From an uncultured Muribaculaceae bacterium (GTDB lineage: Bacteria; Bacteroidota; Bacteroidia; Bacteroidales; Muribaculaceae): a DNA stretch of 64,000 bases. The stretch is taken from contig CAJTMY010000004.1 in the NCBI GenBank assembly GCA_910577355.1, positions 1-64,000 on the forward strand, given 5' to 3'. Numbering within the stretch: position 1 is the stretch's first letter; each line of letters opens with the position of its first letter. Made by a program: the position numbers and the translations under genes. Under the pieces are notes generated by a model. It saw nothing but the letters and a program-made list of their open reading frames with translations. It had not been told where the DNA came from and ran no database searches. Below, piece by piece: positions 16,382 through 25,029 of this stretch.

Positions 16382-16427
16382 AAGGGGGTGTGTTAGCTCG
16401 TCGCTGACGCATCCCCCTTACTTTTTT
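16382..16427 (+). terminator. Intrinsic terminator after rpsP
   Basis: AAGGGGG (16382-16388) pairs with CCCCCTT (16413-16419), and after a bulged base the stem continues through TGTGTTAGC / GCTGACGCA with wobble pairs. A T-run (16422-16427) follows. Confidence 0.85.
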
Positions 16428-16479
16428 ATCTGAATATATCCAAGACTTCTATAACACCGACTTATCATCTTTTCCCGAC

Positions 16480-19400
16480 ATGAAGAAGTTTCCAGAATAT
16501 AACGGACTTAATCTTCCGGCAATCAATCGTGAGATGCTTGAACTGTGGAATGCAGAGCATCTTTTTGAGAAGAGCATGGATGTGCGTGAGGGCGCTCCTG
16601 CTTTCGTATTCTTCGAGGGGCCGCCCTCGGCCAACGGCATGCCCGGCATACACCACGTGATGGCCCGTACCATCAAGGATATTTTTTGCCGCTATAAGAC
16701 CATGAAGGGATTTCAGGTGAAACGCAAGGCCGGCTGGGATACCCACGGACTGCCGGTAGAGCTTGGCGTGGAGAAGAGCCTTGGTATAACCAAAGAAGAC
16801 ATCGGCAAGAAAATTTCGGTCGATGATTATAACGATGCCTGCCGTCGTGAGGTAATGAAATTCACTCGCGAATGGGAGACCCTTACCAACAACATGGGAT
16901 ATTGGGTCGACTTGTCTGATCCGTACATTACATACGACAACCGTTACATAGAATCGGTATGGTGGCTGCTTGCACAACTCTATAAAAAGGATTATCTATA
17001 CAAGGGATATACAATACAGCCTTATTCACCTGCCGCAGGTACGGGACTAAGCTCGCATGAGTTGAATCAGCCCGGCTGCTATCGTGATGTCAAGGACACT
17101 ACATGTATCGCGCAGTTTGAGATAATAGATCCCCGCGACGAAATGAAGGGATGGGGCACTCCGGCATTCATCGCCTGGACCACTACTCCGTGGACTCTTC
17201 CCTCTAATACAGCTCTGTGCGTAGGCCCGAATATCGACTATTGTGTAGTACGTACCTATAATAAATATGATGGCAAGCCCATTACCGTAGTGGTGGCTGA
17301 GGCTCTTGTGGATTCGGTGTTCAACCCAAAGGCAAAAGACCTTGCTCTCGAGGATTATAAGCCCGGCGACAAACTTGTGCCTTACCAAGTGGTGTACAGA
17401 TGTAAGGGCTCGGATCTCGTAGGGCTGCACTACAAACAGCTTATACCGTGGATGAATCCCGGCGAAGGTGCATTCCGCGTCATCCCGGGAGATTATGTCA
17501 CCACCGAGGACGGTACCGGCGTGGTGCACATAGCCGGTACATTCGGTGCCGATGACCTGCGTGTGTCGCAGGCGTCGGGCGTGCCTCCCATGGAACTTAT
17601 AAACGCTGCCGGCAAGATCGTGCCTATGGTAGATCTGCGCGGTCGTTTCTATATGCTCGACGAACTCGACCCCGAGTTTGTCCGTACCCGTGTGGATGTC
17701 GACGCATATACGCCGTGGCAGGGCAAGTATGTGAAGAACGCCTACGACAGCAATAAGACTGAAGGTGATATGACTCTCGACGTGGAGATATGCATATGGC
17801 TGAAAGAGAATGGCAAGCTCTTTACTTCCGAGAAGCATACGCACAGCTATCCGCATTGTTGGCGTACCGACAAGCCCGTGCTCTATTATCCCCTTGATTC
17901 GTGGTTTATCCGTACTACTGCTGCCCGCGAGCGTCTTATGGAACTTAACAAGACAATCAAGTGGAAACCGGCTGCGACCGGCTCGGGTCGCTTCGGAAAA
18001 TGGCTCGAAAACCTTCAGGACTGGAATCTGTCGCGCTCGCGCTATTGGGGCACTCCGCTCCCTATCTGGCGTACGGAAGATGCCTCCGAAGAAATGATAA
18101 TCGACTCGGTGCAGACCTTGTGGGACGAGATAGAGAAATCTGTCGCCTCAGGATTCATGAAGTCGAATCCGCTTAAGGACAAAGGTTTCGTCCCCGGCGA
18201 CTACTCGAAAGTTAACTATGAGAAGATCGATCTCCACCGTCCGTATGTCGACGACATAGTGCTTGTATCGCCTAAGGGACAGCCCATGAAGCGCGAGCTC
18301 GACCTCATAGACGTATGGTTTGATTCGGGTTCAATGCCATATGCCCAGATACATTATCCGTTTGAGAACAAGGATGCGTTCGACAACGGTGAGGTATATC
18401 CGGCCGATTTCATAGCCGAAGGTGTCGACCAGACCCGTGGATGGTTCTTCACACTGCATGCCATTGCCGGCATGATATTCGACCGTGTGTCCTACAAGGC
18501 GGTGGTATCCAATGGTCTTGTGCTCGACAAGGATGGAAACAAGATGTCGAAACGACTCGGCAACGCCGTGAATCCTTTCGAGGCTATCGATACATACGGT
18601 TCAGATCCTCTGCGCTGGTACATGATCGCCAACTCGTCGCCGTGGGACGATCTCAAATACGATCCGGATGGCGTGACCGAAGTAGGCCGTAAGCTTTTTG
18701 CCACTCTTTATAATACATATTCGTTCTTTGCACAATACGCCAATGTCGACGGCTTCACGGCACAAGAAGCACAGATACCGGTAGGGCAGCGTCCGGAGAT
18801 AGACCGATGGATATTGTCGCAGCTCAACTCGTTGATCCTTACAGTCGACGAATCTTTTGACGATTATGAGCCGACAAAGGCCGCCCGCGCTGTCAACGAC
18901 TTCGTGATATACAATCTGTCCAACTGGTATGTGCGCCTCAACCGCAAGCGTTTCTGGGGCGGCAAGATGGACAGCGACAAGCTCGCCGCATATCAGACAC
19001 TGTATCAATGTCTGCTCACCGTGGCAAAACTCATCGCTCCTGCCGCACCTTTCTATGCCGACCGTCTCTATCGCGACCTTACGGCAGGCATACCCGGCGC
19101 TATGCCCTCTGTCCATCTCGCGCTTTTCCCAGAAGCTGACAAGGCGACGATCGATCCTGCCCTTGAATACCGTATGGATATAGCGCAGCGTCTTACATCA
19201 ATGGTGCTCTCGCTGCGTCGCAAGGTGAATATTAAGGTACGCCAACCGCTTGCCGAGATCATGGTGCCGGTGGCCGACGATGGTTTCCGCAGGGCTGTGG
19301 AGGCAGTGGCCGACCTTCTTCTTGCCGAGACAAATGTGAAGCATCTCAAGCTTGTCTCAAATGATGAAGGTGCCCTTGTGAAGCGGGTGAAGCCAGACTT

Positions 19401-19905
19401 CAAGAAACTCGGAAAGAAGCTCGGCAAGCAGATGAAAGCCGCCGCCGCCGCCATTTCGGCTCTGTCACAGGCCGAAATAGCCACTCTTGAGCGCGAAGGA
19501 TTTATCGAACTGCAGATCGACGGTGCACCATTACGTATAGAAGCTGCCGATGTCGAGATCTTCTCGGAAGATATTCCCGGATGGCTTGTGGCCAATGACG
19601 GCTCCCTGACAGTAGCTCTGGAAGTCACCATCACCGAGGATCTGCGCCGTGAGGGAATCGCACGCGATATAATAAATCGTATACAGAATATCCGTAAAGA
19701 CCGCGGATTTGAGATAACCGACCGCATAACCCTTGTGTTTGCTCCCGACGCGACGGTCGAGGGTGTCCTCAAGGACTATGCCGAGTATATTTCGGCTCAG
19801 GTGCTTGCCACAGCTCTTACAGTGGCTACGCCCGATGATGCTCAAGATGTCGAGAATCTTGATATCGACGGTCTGGCGGTAAAAGTGCATATCTCCAAAA
19901 ACTGA
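16480..19905 (+). CDS. ileS: Isoleucyl-tRNA synthetase, eukaryote-like type 2
   Basis: A 1141-residue class I synthetase that charges tRNA-Ile. The Rossmann fold is split by a large editing domain (CP1, about 200-400); the end is long, with no Cys4 zinc finger. The segment KAGWDTHGLPVELGVEK and the KMSKR loop (residues 688-692) are typical of type 2 (eukaryote-like) IleRS. The HxGH signature is changed: residues 56-59 read Gly-Ile-His-His (PGIHHV), a swap of the first and third positions. Type 2 enzymes resist mupirocin, and swapped GxHH forms have been linked to very high resistance. The DksA-like gene follows after 5 bases. Confidence 0.95.
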   Translation: MKKFPEYNGLNLPAINREMLELWNAEHLFEKSMDVREGAPAFVFFEGPPSANGMPGIHHVMARTIKDIFCRYKTMKGFQVKRKAGWDTHGLPVELGVEKSLGITKEDIGKKISVDDYNDACRREVMKFTREWETLTNNMGYWVDLSDPYITYDNRYIESVWWLLAQLYKKDYLYKGYTIQPYSPAAGTGLSSHELNQPGCYRDVKDTTCIAQFEIIDPRDEMKGWGTPAFIAWTTTPWTLPSNTALCVGPNIDYCVVRTYNKYDGKPITVVVAEALVDSVFNPKAKDLALEDYKPGDKLVPYQVVYRCKGSDLVGLHYKQLIPWMNPGEGAFRVIPGDYVTTEDGTGVVHIAGTFGADDLRVSQASGVPPMELINAAGKIVPMVDLRGRFYMLDELDPEFVRTRVDVDAYTPWQGKYVKNAYDSNKTEGDMTLDVEICIWLKENGKLFTSEKHTHSYPHCWRTDKPVLYYPLDSWFIRTTAARERLMELNKTIKWKPAATGSGRFGKWLENLQDWNLSRSRYWGTPLPIWRTEDASEEMIIDSVQTLWDEIEKSVASGFMKSNPLKDKGFVPGDYSKVNYEKIDLHRPYVDDIVLVSPKGQPMKRELDLIDVWFDSGSMPYAQIHYPFENKDAFDNGEVYPADFIAEGVDQTRGWFFTLHAIAGMIFDRVSYKAVVSNGLVLDKDGNKMSKRLGNAVNPFEAIDTYGSDPLRWYMIANSSPWDDLKYDPDGVTEVGRKLFATLYNTYSFFAQYANVDGFTAQEAQIPVGQRPEIDRWILSQLNSLILTVDESFDDYEPTKAARAVNDFVIYNLSNWYVRLNRKRFWGGKMDSDKLAAYQTLYQCLLTVAKLIAPAAPFYADRLYRDLTAGIPGAMPSVHLALFPEADKATIDPALEYRMDIAQRLTSMVLSLRRKVNIKVRQPLAEIMVPVADDGFRRAVEAVADLLLAETNVKHLKLVSNDEGALVKRVKPDFKKLGKKLGKQMKAAAAAISALSQAEIATLEREGFIELQIDGAPLRIEAADVEIFSEDIPGWLVANDGSLTVALEVTITEDLRREGIARDIINRIQNIRKDRGFEITDRITLVFAPDATVEGVLKDYAEYISAQVLATALTVATPDDAQDVENLDIDGLAVKVHISKN

Positions 19906-19910
19906 TTGTC

Positions 19911-20288
19911 ATGGCTGAAAAAACAAGATATACAGACGAAGAGCTTGAAGAGTTCCGTTTGCTTATACTCGAAAAGCTTGAGAAGGCCGAGCGTGAATAT
20001 GACAACCTGTGCAACTCTCTTCGCAACAATGACGGCAACGGCACTGCCGATACCTCGCCCACTTTCAAGGCTCTTGAAGAAGGAGCGGATACTCTATGCA
20101 AGGAGGATGCCGCCCGTTTGGCAGAGCGCCAACGTGTGTTTATCAATCATCTGAGAGCCGCTTTGGTTCGCATAGAGAACAAGACATATGGCGTGTGTCG
20201 TGCTACCGGTAAGCTCATTCCCAAGGAACGTCTGCGTGCCGTTCCACACGCAACTCTGTCGATCGAGGGAAAGGAACAGAAACGCTGA
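19911..20288 (+). CDS. DksA/TraR-family protein with degenerate zinc finger
   Basis: 125 residues. A helical coiled-coil N-terminal half is followed by the DksA C-terminal signature (YGVCRATGKLIPKERLRAVP), but three of the four zinc cysteines are gone: Cys96 remains, while Thr99, Ser117 and Gly120 sit at the other sites. It therefore probably folds without zinc. DksA binds the RNA polymerase secondary channel and works with ppGpp; whether this branch does so is unknown. It starts 5 bases after ileS, and its TGA shares one base with the lspA ATG (TGATG), so translation is coupled. I recall the same loss in other Bacteroidales relatives, so it is probably not damage. Confidence 0.85.
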   Translation: MAEKTRYTDEELEEFRLLILEKLEKAEREYDNLCNSLRNNDGNGTADTSPTFKALEEGADTLCKEDAARLAERQRVFINHLRAALVRIENKTYGVCRATGKLIPKERLRAVPHATLSIEGKEQKR

Positions 20289-20914
20289 TGGATCGCCGCA
20301 AACCGATATTATCGCCCGGTATGACCGCCTGGATTGTGGCCATGGCTGTCATACTGGCCGACCAGATCGTGAAGATATGGGTCAAGACTCATTTTTACCT
20401 CGGGGAGAGTGTGCAGGTGCTTCCGTTCTTCGAGCTGCGCTTTGTGCAGAACAACGGGATGGCTTTCGGTATGGAAATCGGCAGCAAACTGCTGCTCACG
20501 GTTTTCCGTATCGTTGTTGTGAGCGCTCTTATCTGGTATATGGTACGCTTGTCGCGCAGGAACGGCGTATGCCGTGGATATCTTGTCACATTGGCGCTGA
20601 TCGCTGCGGGGGCTGCCGGTAATATTATTGACTGTGTCTTTTATGGTGAGATATTCAGCAATCCGTTTCCTCCCCGAGTTGCAGAATTCGTGCCGTGGGG
20701 CATGGGGTATTCGACGCTGTTCCACGGCCTTGTGGTGGACATGCTGTATTTTCCGCTATTCTCATTCACATGGCCCGCGTGGATACCTTTTGTAGGTGGG
20801 GCTGAGTTTTCTTTTTTTGACCCTGTATTCAACATAGCGGATTCAGCCATCACTGTCGGAATCTTTGTATTGCTGCTCTTTTATACCAGACATCTGCCTT
20901 TCGGAAACAAATGA
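20288..20914 (+). CDS. lspA: Lipoprotein signal peptidase (signal peptidase II)
   Basis: A 208-residue inner-membrane aspartic protease with four predicted membrane spans (about 12-30, 70-88, 95-115, 185-203). Both catalytic aspartates are visible, in AGNIIDCVFYG and FNIADSAITVG. The NNGMAFG motif after the first loop is conserved. It cleaves prolipoproteins before the lipidated Cys, many of which are encoded in this window. It is longer than E. coli LspA (164), with an inserted loop (about 125-165) common in Bacteroidetes. It overlaps the DksA-like gene by 1 base and the DUF4296 gene by 4 bases. Confidence 0.96.
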   Translation: MDRRKPILSPGMTAWIVAMAVILADQIVKIWVKTHFYLGESVQVLPFFELRFVQNNGMAFGMEIGSKLLLTVFRIVVVSALIWYMVRLSRRNGVCRGYLVTLALIAAGAAGNIIDCVFYGEIFSNPFPPRVAEFVPWGMGYSTLFHGLVVDMLYFPLFSFTWPAWIPFVGGAEFSFFDPVFNIADSAITVGIFVLLLFYTRHLPFGNK

Positions 20915-21744
20915 GAAAGTTGCCCGCATATATGGCTGTTGGAATGGTAGTGGCGCTCGCCGCATGCAAGGGCGTGCCGGATTACGTTGTGCAGCCAGAT
21001 GAGATGGCGGTGCTGATGGCCGATGTGCGAATGGCCGATGCGGTGGTGTCGATACAGGCACGCGAATACAGTGACGACACTGCCAGGCTCGCTTTGCGCC
21101 GGGCTGTCTTCGGGCGTCATGGAGTGACCGAGGCACAATTTGATACCTCGTTGGTATGGTACGGGCATAATATCGGCAAGTATCAGGAGGTGACTCAGAT
21201 GTCGATAGACATATTGGAACAGCGTCTGAAAGATGCTACGGCACGCGCGGCCGGCGAGGCTGCATTGTCGGTCGCCGGCGACTCGGTGGACATATGGACA
21301 GGCCCGCAGGTTTTTTCGGTAAGTCGGCGCTCGCCGTCACAGTATGTGACATTTGTGTTTGATACAGACCGCAACTGGGAGCCCGGCGACATTTATACAC
21401 TGCGTTCCAGAATAGTGTCTCCGCTTGGTGGCGTTCGTTGGAATATGACGGCATTATATGATGACGGAGCGGTGGAAAGCACCACTTATTCACTTAATGT
21501 ATCTGAGCCGCGCCGTCAGGAACTTATGCTTGTCACTGACTCCACCCGTACTGCCGTGCGTATTTCAGGATGGATAGAAGTGACTCCCGACGGACATCGC
21601 CCGGCAATCATAGATTCAATAGGGCTTACACGACGTCGTACAAATGCCATACTTGCTCGCAATCGTCGTAATACGCAGCGTCTGTTTGTCCCCAAAAACA
21701 AGATGGAGAATAAGGAGGATGCGGATTCGGTTGCAGAAGTCTGA
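20911..21744 (+). CDS. DUF4296 lipoprotein
   Basis: A 277-residue lipoprotein with lipobox LAAC (Cys19). The region PDEMAVLMADVRMADAVVS and the following RRAVFGRHGVTEAQFDTSLVWY match DUF4296, a family of unknown function nearly always next to lspA in Bacteroidales. The start overlaps the lspA stop by 4 bases (ATGA). The second half (about 120-230) is a beta-rich domain. The C-terminal tail is basic (RRRTNAILARNRRNTQRL). Because it is a predicted lipoprotein, its maturation would depend on the enzyme encoded just upstream. Its 3' end overlaps a small frame starting at 21719. Confidence 0.85.
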   Translation: MRKLPAYMAVGMVVALAACKGVPDYVVQPDEMAVLMADVRMADAVVSIQAREYSDDTARLALRRAVFGRHGVTEAQFDTSLVWYGHNIGKYQEVTQMSIDILEQRLKDATARAAGEAALSVAGDSVDIWTGPQVFSVSRRSPSQYVTFVFDTDRNWEPGDIYTLRSRIVSPLGGVRWNMTALYDDGAVESTTYSLNVSEPRRQELMLVTDSTRTAVRISGWIEVTPDGHRPAIIDSIGLTRRRTNAILARNRRNTQRLFVPKNKMENKEDADSVAEV

Positions 21745-21928
21745 GATATATCTTGCCCGCAAAGTAATATGTGAAGGTGTAGAATATGGTTTGTCCCTCG
21801 TCTCTTTTACAGACGATGGGATACATATCCGCAAGTTTGAGGAAGAGACGCCATCGACGGTCTATGTAGATGGCGTGATTATTGTGGAGGCAGGCTGTAA
21901 TGGCCCTGAACTTGTGCAGGTCATATAG
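21719..21928 (+). CDS. Small protein overlapping the DUF4296 gene
   Basis: 69 residues, starting at the ATG at 21719, which is preceded closely by a purine-rich AAGGAGG. It overlaps the DUF4296 gene by 26 bases in another frame. Sequence features are an acidic C-terminal half with a beta pattern (GVEYGLSLVSFTDDGIHIRKF, then TVYVDGVIIVEAG). No signal peptide or membrane segment is seen. The good ribosome site and the location at the end of the lspA operon support it. I do not know the function. It converges on the MATE gene with a 4-base gap and no visible terminator. Confidence 0.6.
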   Translation: MRIRLQKSEIYLARKVICEGVEYGLSLVSFTDDGIHIRKFEEETPSTVYVDGVIIVEAGCNGPELVQVI

Positions 21929-21932
21929 GATT

Positions 21933-23333
21933 TCATTTTGCAGGTATCCATTTTCCCGACCACATGCGCCATAGAAATATGCCGCCACGGAACGACAGCT
22001 CCGCGGCCATGGCGATCCATACGCCGCGCAGGCCCATGGTAGGCGCCATGATAGCGGCGAGCGGTATACGGACGGCCCATATCGAGCCGAAATTCATTAT
22101 CGCGGGTATCATGGTATCTCCCACACCTACAAAGGCGCCGTAGGCTACGATCGATGCTGCATAAAGCGGCTCGGCCCAGGCCTCGATACGGAGGACTTCT
22201 ATACCTAGGCTGCTTATACTTTCCACATCAGTCATGATCTCCATCATGACGGGCGCGCCCCAGTATAGGATGATGCCCATGAAAGTCATCACGACAATGC
22301 CGAGGCCGACCGTAAGATGGCAGAATCTCACCACAAGGTCGCGTCGCCCGGCCCCATAGCTCTGGCCTATAAGTGTGGTGGCGGCATCGCCTATACCGAA
22401 TCCCGGCATGTAGCACAGGCTTTCGGCTGTTACTGCAAATGCATTTGCCGCGATAGCCACTACACCGAGCGGAGCTACGATGACCGTTATCATTATCTGG
22501 GCTCCGCAGAATATGGCGTGTTCCAAAGTCATCGGAACTGATATCTTGAACGCACGATGCAGTATTGGGCGGGTAGGGCGGAAACTGCCTCTTTCCGCAC
22601 CGCTAAGGCGCACATCCTTCTGTCGGGTGAGCATATACCACATCATCGCGCATGCTATGATGGTCTCGGCTCCGGCCGTTCCCAATGCCGCGCCGAGTAC
22701 ACCGAGTCCGGCGCCCGGCATCACCATTTCGTGACCGAATACAGACAGCTCCCTGGTGGAAAATATGAGAAACCAGTTGAGCACCACGTCGAGCAGGCAC
22801 ATAGCTACATTGAGCAGGCTCGGCACCTTCATGTTGCCTGATGCGCGCAGTATGCCGCCGGCGAGGTAGTTGAGCGACAGCATTGGCAGTGCGGCCACAA
22901 ATACGGCGAAATACAGCGATGCGCCAGCGTTGATGCTTTCGTCTCCGCCAAGCCATCCGGGCAGCTGGCGGGATATCGCAAGGCCTACAAGCGCCATTGC
23001 AAGTCCCACTACAATCACAGATGTTATGCCCTGACGCACCACAACCCTTGCTTCGGCAGGTTTCCTGGCTCCAAGACGATGGGCTATCTGCACTGAAAAT
23101 CCGGTTGTTACTGCCGAACATATACCCCAAAACAGCCATAATGAACTACTCATAAGCCCTACGGAGGCTGCTCCGTCGGCTCCCAGACGCCCTACCATCG
23201 ATGCATCTATATATTGCATCACTATGCTCGAAAGTTGGGCGAGAATGGCCGGTACGGCAAGCTGGGCCGTAAGAGATACCTGTCGTCGTAATGGTATGGC
23301 CTCTCCGTTCTGTATCGGACTGAGATCAGCCAT
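21933..23333 (-). CDS. MATE-family multidrug/sodium efflux transporter
   Basis: A 466-residue membrane protein with about 12 hydrophobic spans arranged as two MATE repeats. The first repeat begins LAVPAILAQLSSIVMQYIDASMVGRLGA, a standard MATE start, and the second repeat begins ISVPMTLEHAIFCGAQIM. It exports drugs or metabolites using a proton or sodium gradient; the substrate is not predictable. It overlaps the 3' end of the OstA-like gene by 8 bases, so it is probably co-transcribed with the envelope genes surA-like and ostA-like, an uncommon grouping. Length is normal. Confidence 0.9.
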   Translation of the reverse strand: MADLSPIQNGEAIPLRRQVSLTAQLAVPAILAQLSSIVMQYIDASMVGRLGADGAASVGLMSSSLWLFWGICSAVTTGFSVQIAHRLGARKPAEARVVVRQGITSVIVVGLAMALVGLAISRQLPGWLGGDESINAGASLYFAVFVAALPMLSLNYLAGGILRASGNMKVPSLLNVAMCLLDVVLNWFLIFSTRELSVFGHEMVMPGAGLGVLGAALGTAGAETIIACAMMWYMLTRQKDVRLSGAERGSFRPTRPILHRAFKISVPMTLEHAIFCGAQIMITVIVAPLGVVAIAANAFAVTAESLCYMPGFGIGDAATTLIGQSYGAGRRDLVVRFCHLTVGLGIVVMTFMGIILYWGAPVMMEIMTDVESISSLGIEVLRIEAWAEPLYAASIVAYGAFVGVGDTMIPAIMNFGSIWAVRIPLAAIMAPTMGLRGVWIAMAAELSFRGGIFLWRMWSGKWIPAK

Positions 23334-25029
23334 CGTTGCTGCCGATCATGAGCTCTTCCATGGCTTTTGGCACGATCATTACATCGGATGGAGACAGAGG
23401 CCTGACACCATTGAAGAGTTTGAATTTGGGAAGATACAGCATGGAGCGCCGCATCATGAAAAGCGGAGTTGCTTTGCCTGTCGTCTCCGGCCACATCTTT
23501 ATAAGCTCGGTAGTGCGTCCTGTGAATATGGCTTTCAGGAACGAACTTTGTGCCGTCACCATCTTGTTGAATGTGGAGTCTGCTTCTTCCGGATACATTA
23601 TCAATTCGACATTGCCGTTGATATCGAGTTGCCTGAGTTCGCCGTTGTCGAAACGTGCGATCATTTCTTTGCCTGCAAGCTGATCGTAGTAATCTCCATA
23701 GATCCTTTGGCTTGTGAATCCGTAATTAGGCAGGCGTGCCTCATCTATGGTGGAGTCGTTCATGTGCAGTTCGATAAGGTTTCCGAATATCTGCCGTTGC
23801 TCGCTCCATACCACAGGATTACGGTACATGCGCAGAGTGGTGTCGATGCGTGTGGCTCGCATCGAGTCGCAGATACCTTGCATGTCGGAGCGGAAGAACC
23901 GTACACGGGGCCATATGTCGGCCACATTGGTGGTGTCGATGCGGAATGTCGCCGGAATCTCGGCTGTGCCGGCTACAGTATCGGCAGGTATGGCTGCGAT
24001 GGTCACTGTATCGAGTATACGATAGGCATTGAGTTGCCCGCCATGCAGGTACAATGTGTCTCCTTGCGAATATTCCTTGATGAGCATGTGTCCCGTCGCA
24101 TAGGCAGAGTCTGTGGCCTGGTTGAAGAAACCGTAATCGGCATGGAGTGATGCCTGACGTGCCGAATCGGTCATGATCATGTTGCCGAAGCATTCGCCTG
24201 TACCTGTCGCGCGGTCGTAATATATTGTATCTGCGGTCAGATCTCGGCCCTCGGGAGAGTGGACAAGGGAGCGGAGATATAAAGCAGCCGTATCGAGATC
24301 CGTGTCATAAAGTCCGTCGGTGGTATATATCACGCCGCGTTTGTTGATGATTTCGCTCGGCGAATTTAGTTTGGCGATATGCGTGTTGGTATTGTAGAAC
24401 AGCGAATCGGAAAAAATCACCAGTGTGTCGGTCTTTCCGAGTGATGTAAGGTGTACGTCGAGATAGAAGTTCGCATCCTTGGTTGACGGTATGTATTCTC
24501 CTTCGCGGCTCACGAGGCGGTTCTGTTTGTCGTATAACACACCTCCGGTCGTATAGTAGCCTATTTCGATGCCCATGTCGTATGTGAACTCATCGGTCTC
24601 GAGTGTCACGTCGCGGTTTATCATCCTCACTTTCTTACCAGGGTCGGCATATAGATAGGCTATCCGTTCCGGAGCACGGTAATTGAGTTCGTCGGCGTAA
24701 ATGAACAGCGTATCGCCTTGCTCCATGAATACGTTTCCGAAGGCGTCGAATGATTCGGTTGCGGGAAAGAAATGTGCACTGTCGCATTTCATGATCATCG
24801 GCCCTTTTGTGAATTGTACGTTGCCCGCAACAATCATGAATGAGTCGTTCTGCTGTTTGTACAGCACGTCGGCGTGGTCAAGAAACACACGCGAGTCGCC
24901 CTCACGAGGAGTGGAGGCGACTTTCGGTGATATGTCGGGTCGGGAATCAGGTTCCGGCCTATGGGCCATTATGGCGGATGCCGAACCGGCAAGCAATGCT
25001 ACGAGCAGAAGGCGTGTACCAATCCTCAT
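23326..25029 (-). CDS. OstA/LptA-like LPS transport-type periplasmic protein
   Basis: A 567-residue exported protein (signal peptide about residues 1-22). Multiple OstA-type beta-jellyroll repeats are visible: LYKQQNDSFMIVAGNVQFTKG, then MKCDSAHF and TESFDAFGNVFMEQGD, with later repeats near 120, 190 and 280. The fold resembles LptA and the N-terminal part of LptD, which carry LPS across the periplasm. It has no C-terminal barrel. Its ATG overlaps the stop of the SurA-like gene by 4 bases (ATGA). It likely takes part in lipopolysaccharide or lipooligosaccharide transport, by family inference. Confidence 0.82.
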   Translation of the reverse strand: MRIGTRLLLVALLAGSASAIMAHRPEPDSRPDISPKVASTPREGDSRVFLDHADVLYKQQNDSFMIVAGNVQFTKGPMIMKCDSAHFFPATESFDAFGNVFMEQGDTLFIYADELNYRAPERIAYLYADPGKKVRMINRDVTLETDEFTYDMGIEIGYYTTGGVLYDKQNRLVSREGEYIPSTKDANFYLDVHLTSLGKTDTLVIFSDSLFYNTNTHIAKLNSPSEIINKRGVIYTTDGLYDTDLDTAALYLRSLVHSPEGRDLTADTIYYDRATGTGECFGNMIMTDSARQASLHADYGFFNQATDSAYATGHMLIKEYSQGDTLYLHGGQLNAYRILDTVTIAAIPADTVAGTAEIPATFRIDTTNVADIWPRVRFFRSDMQGICDSMRATRIDTTLRMYRNPVVWSEQRQIFGNLIELHMNDSTIDEARLPNYGFTSQRIYGDYYDQLAGKEMIARFDNGELRQLDINGNVELIMYPEEADSTFNKMVTAQSSFLKAIFTGRTTELIKMWPETTGKATPLFMMRRSMLYLPKFKLFNGVRPLSPSDVMIVPKAMEELMIGSNDG

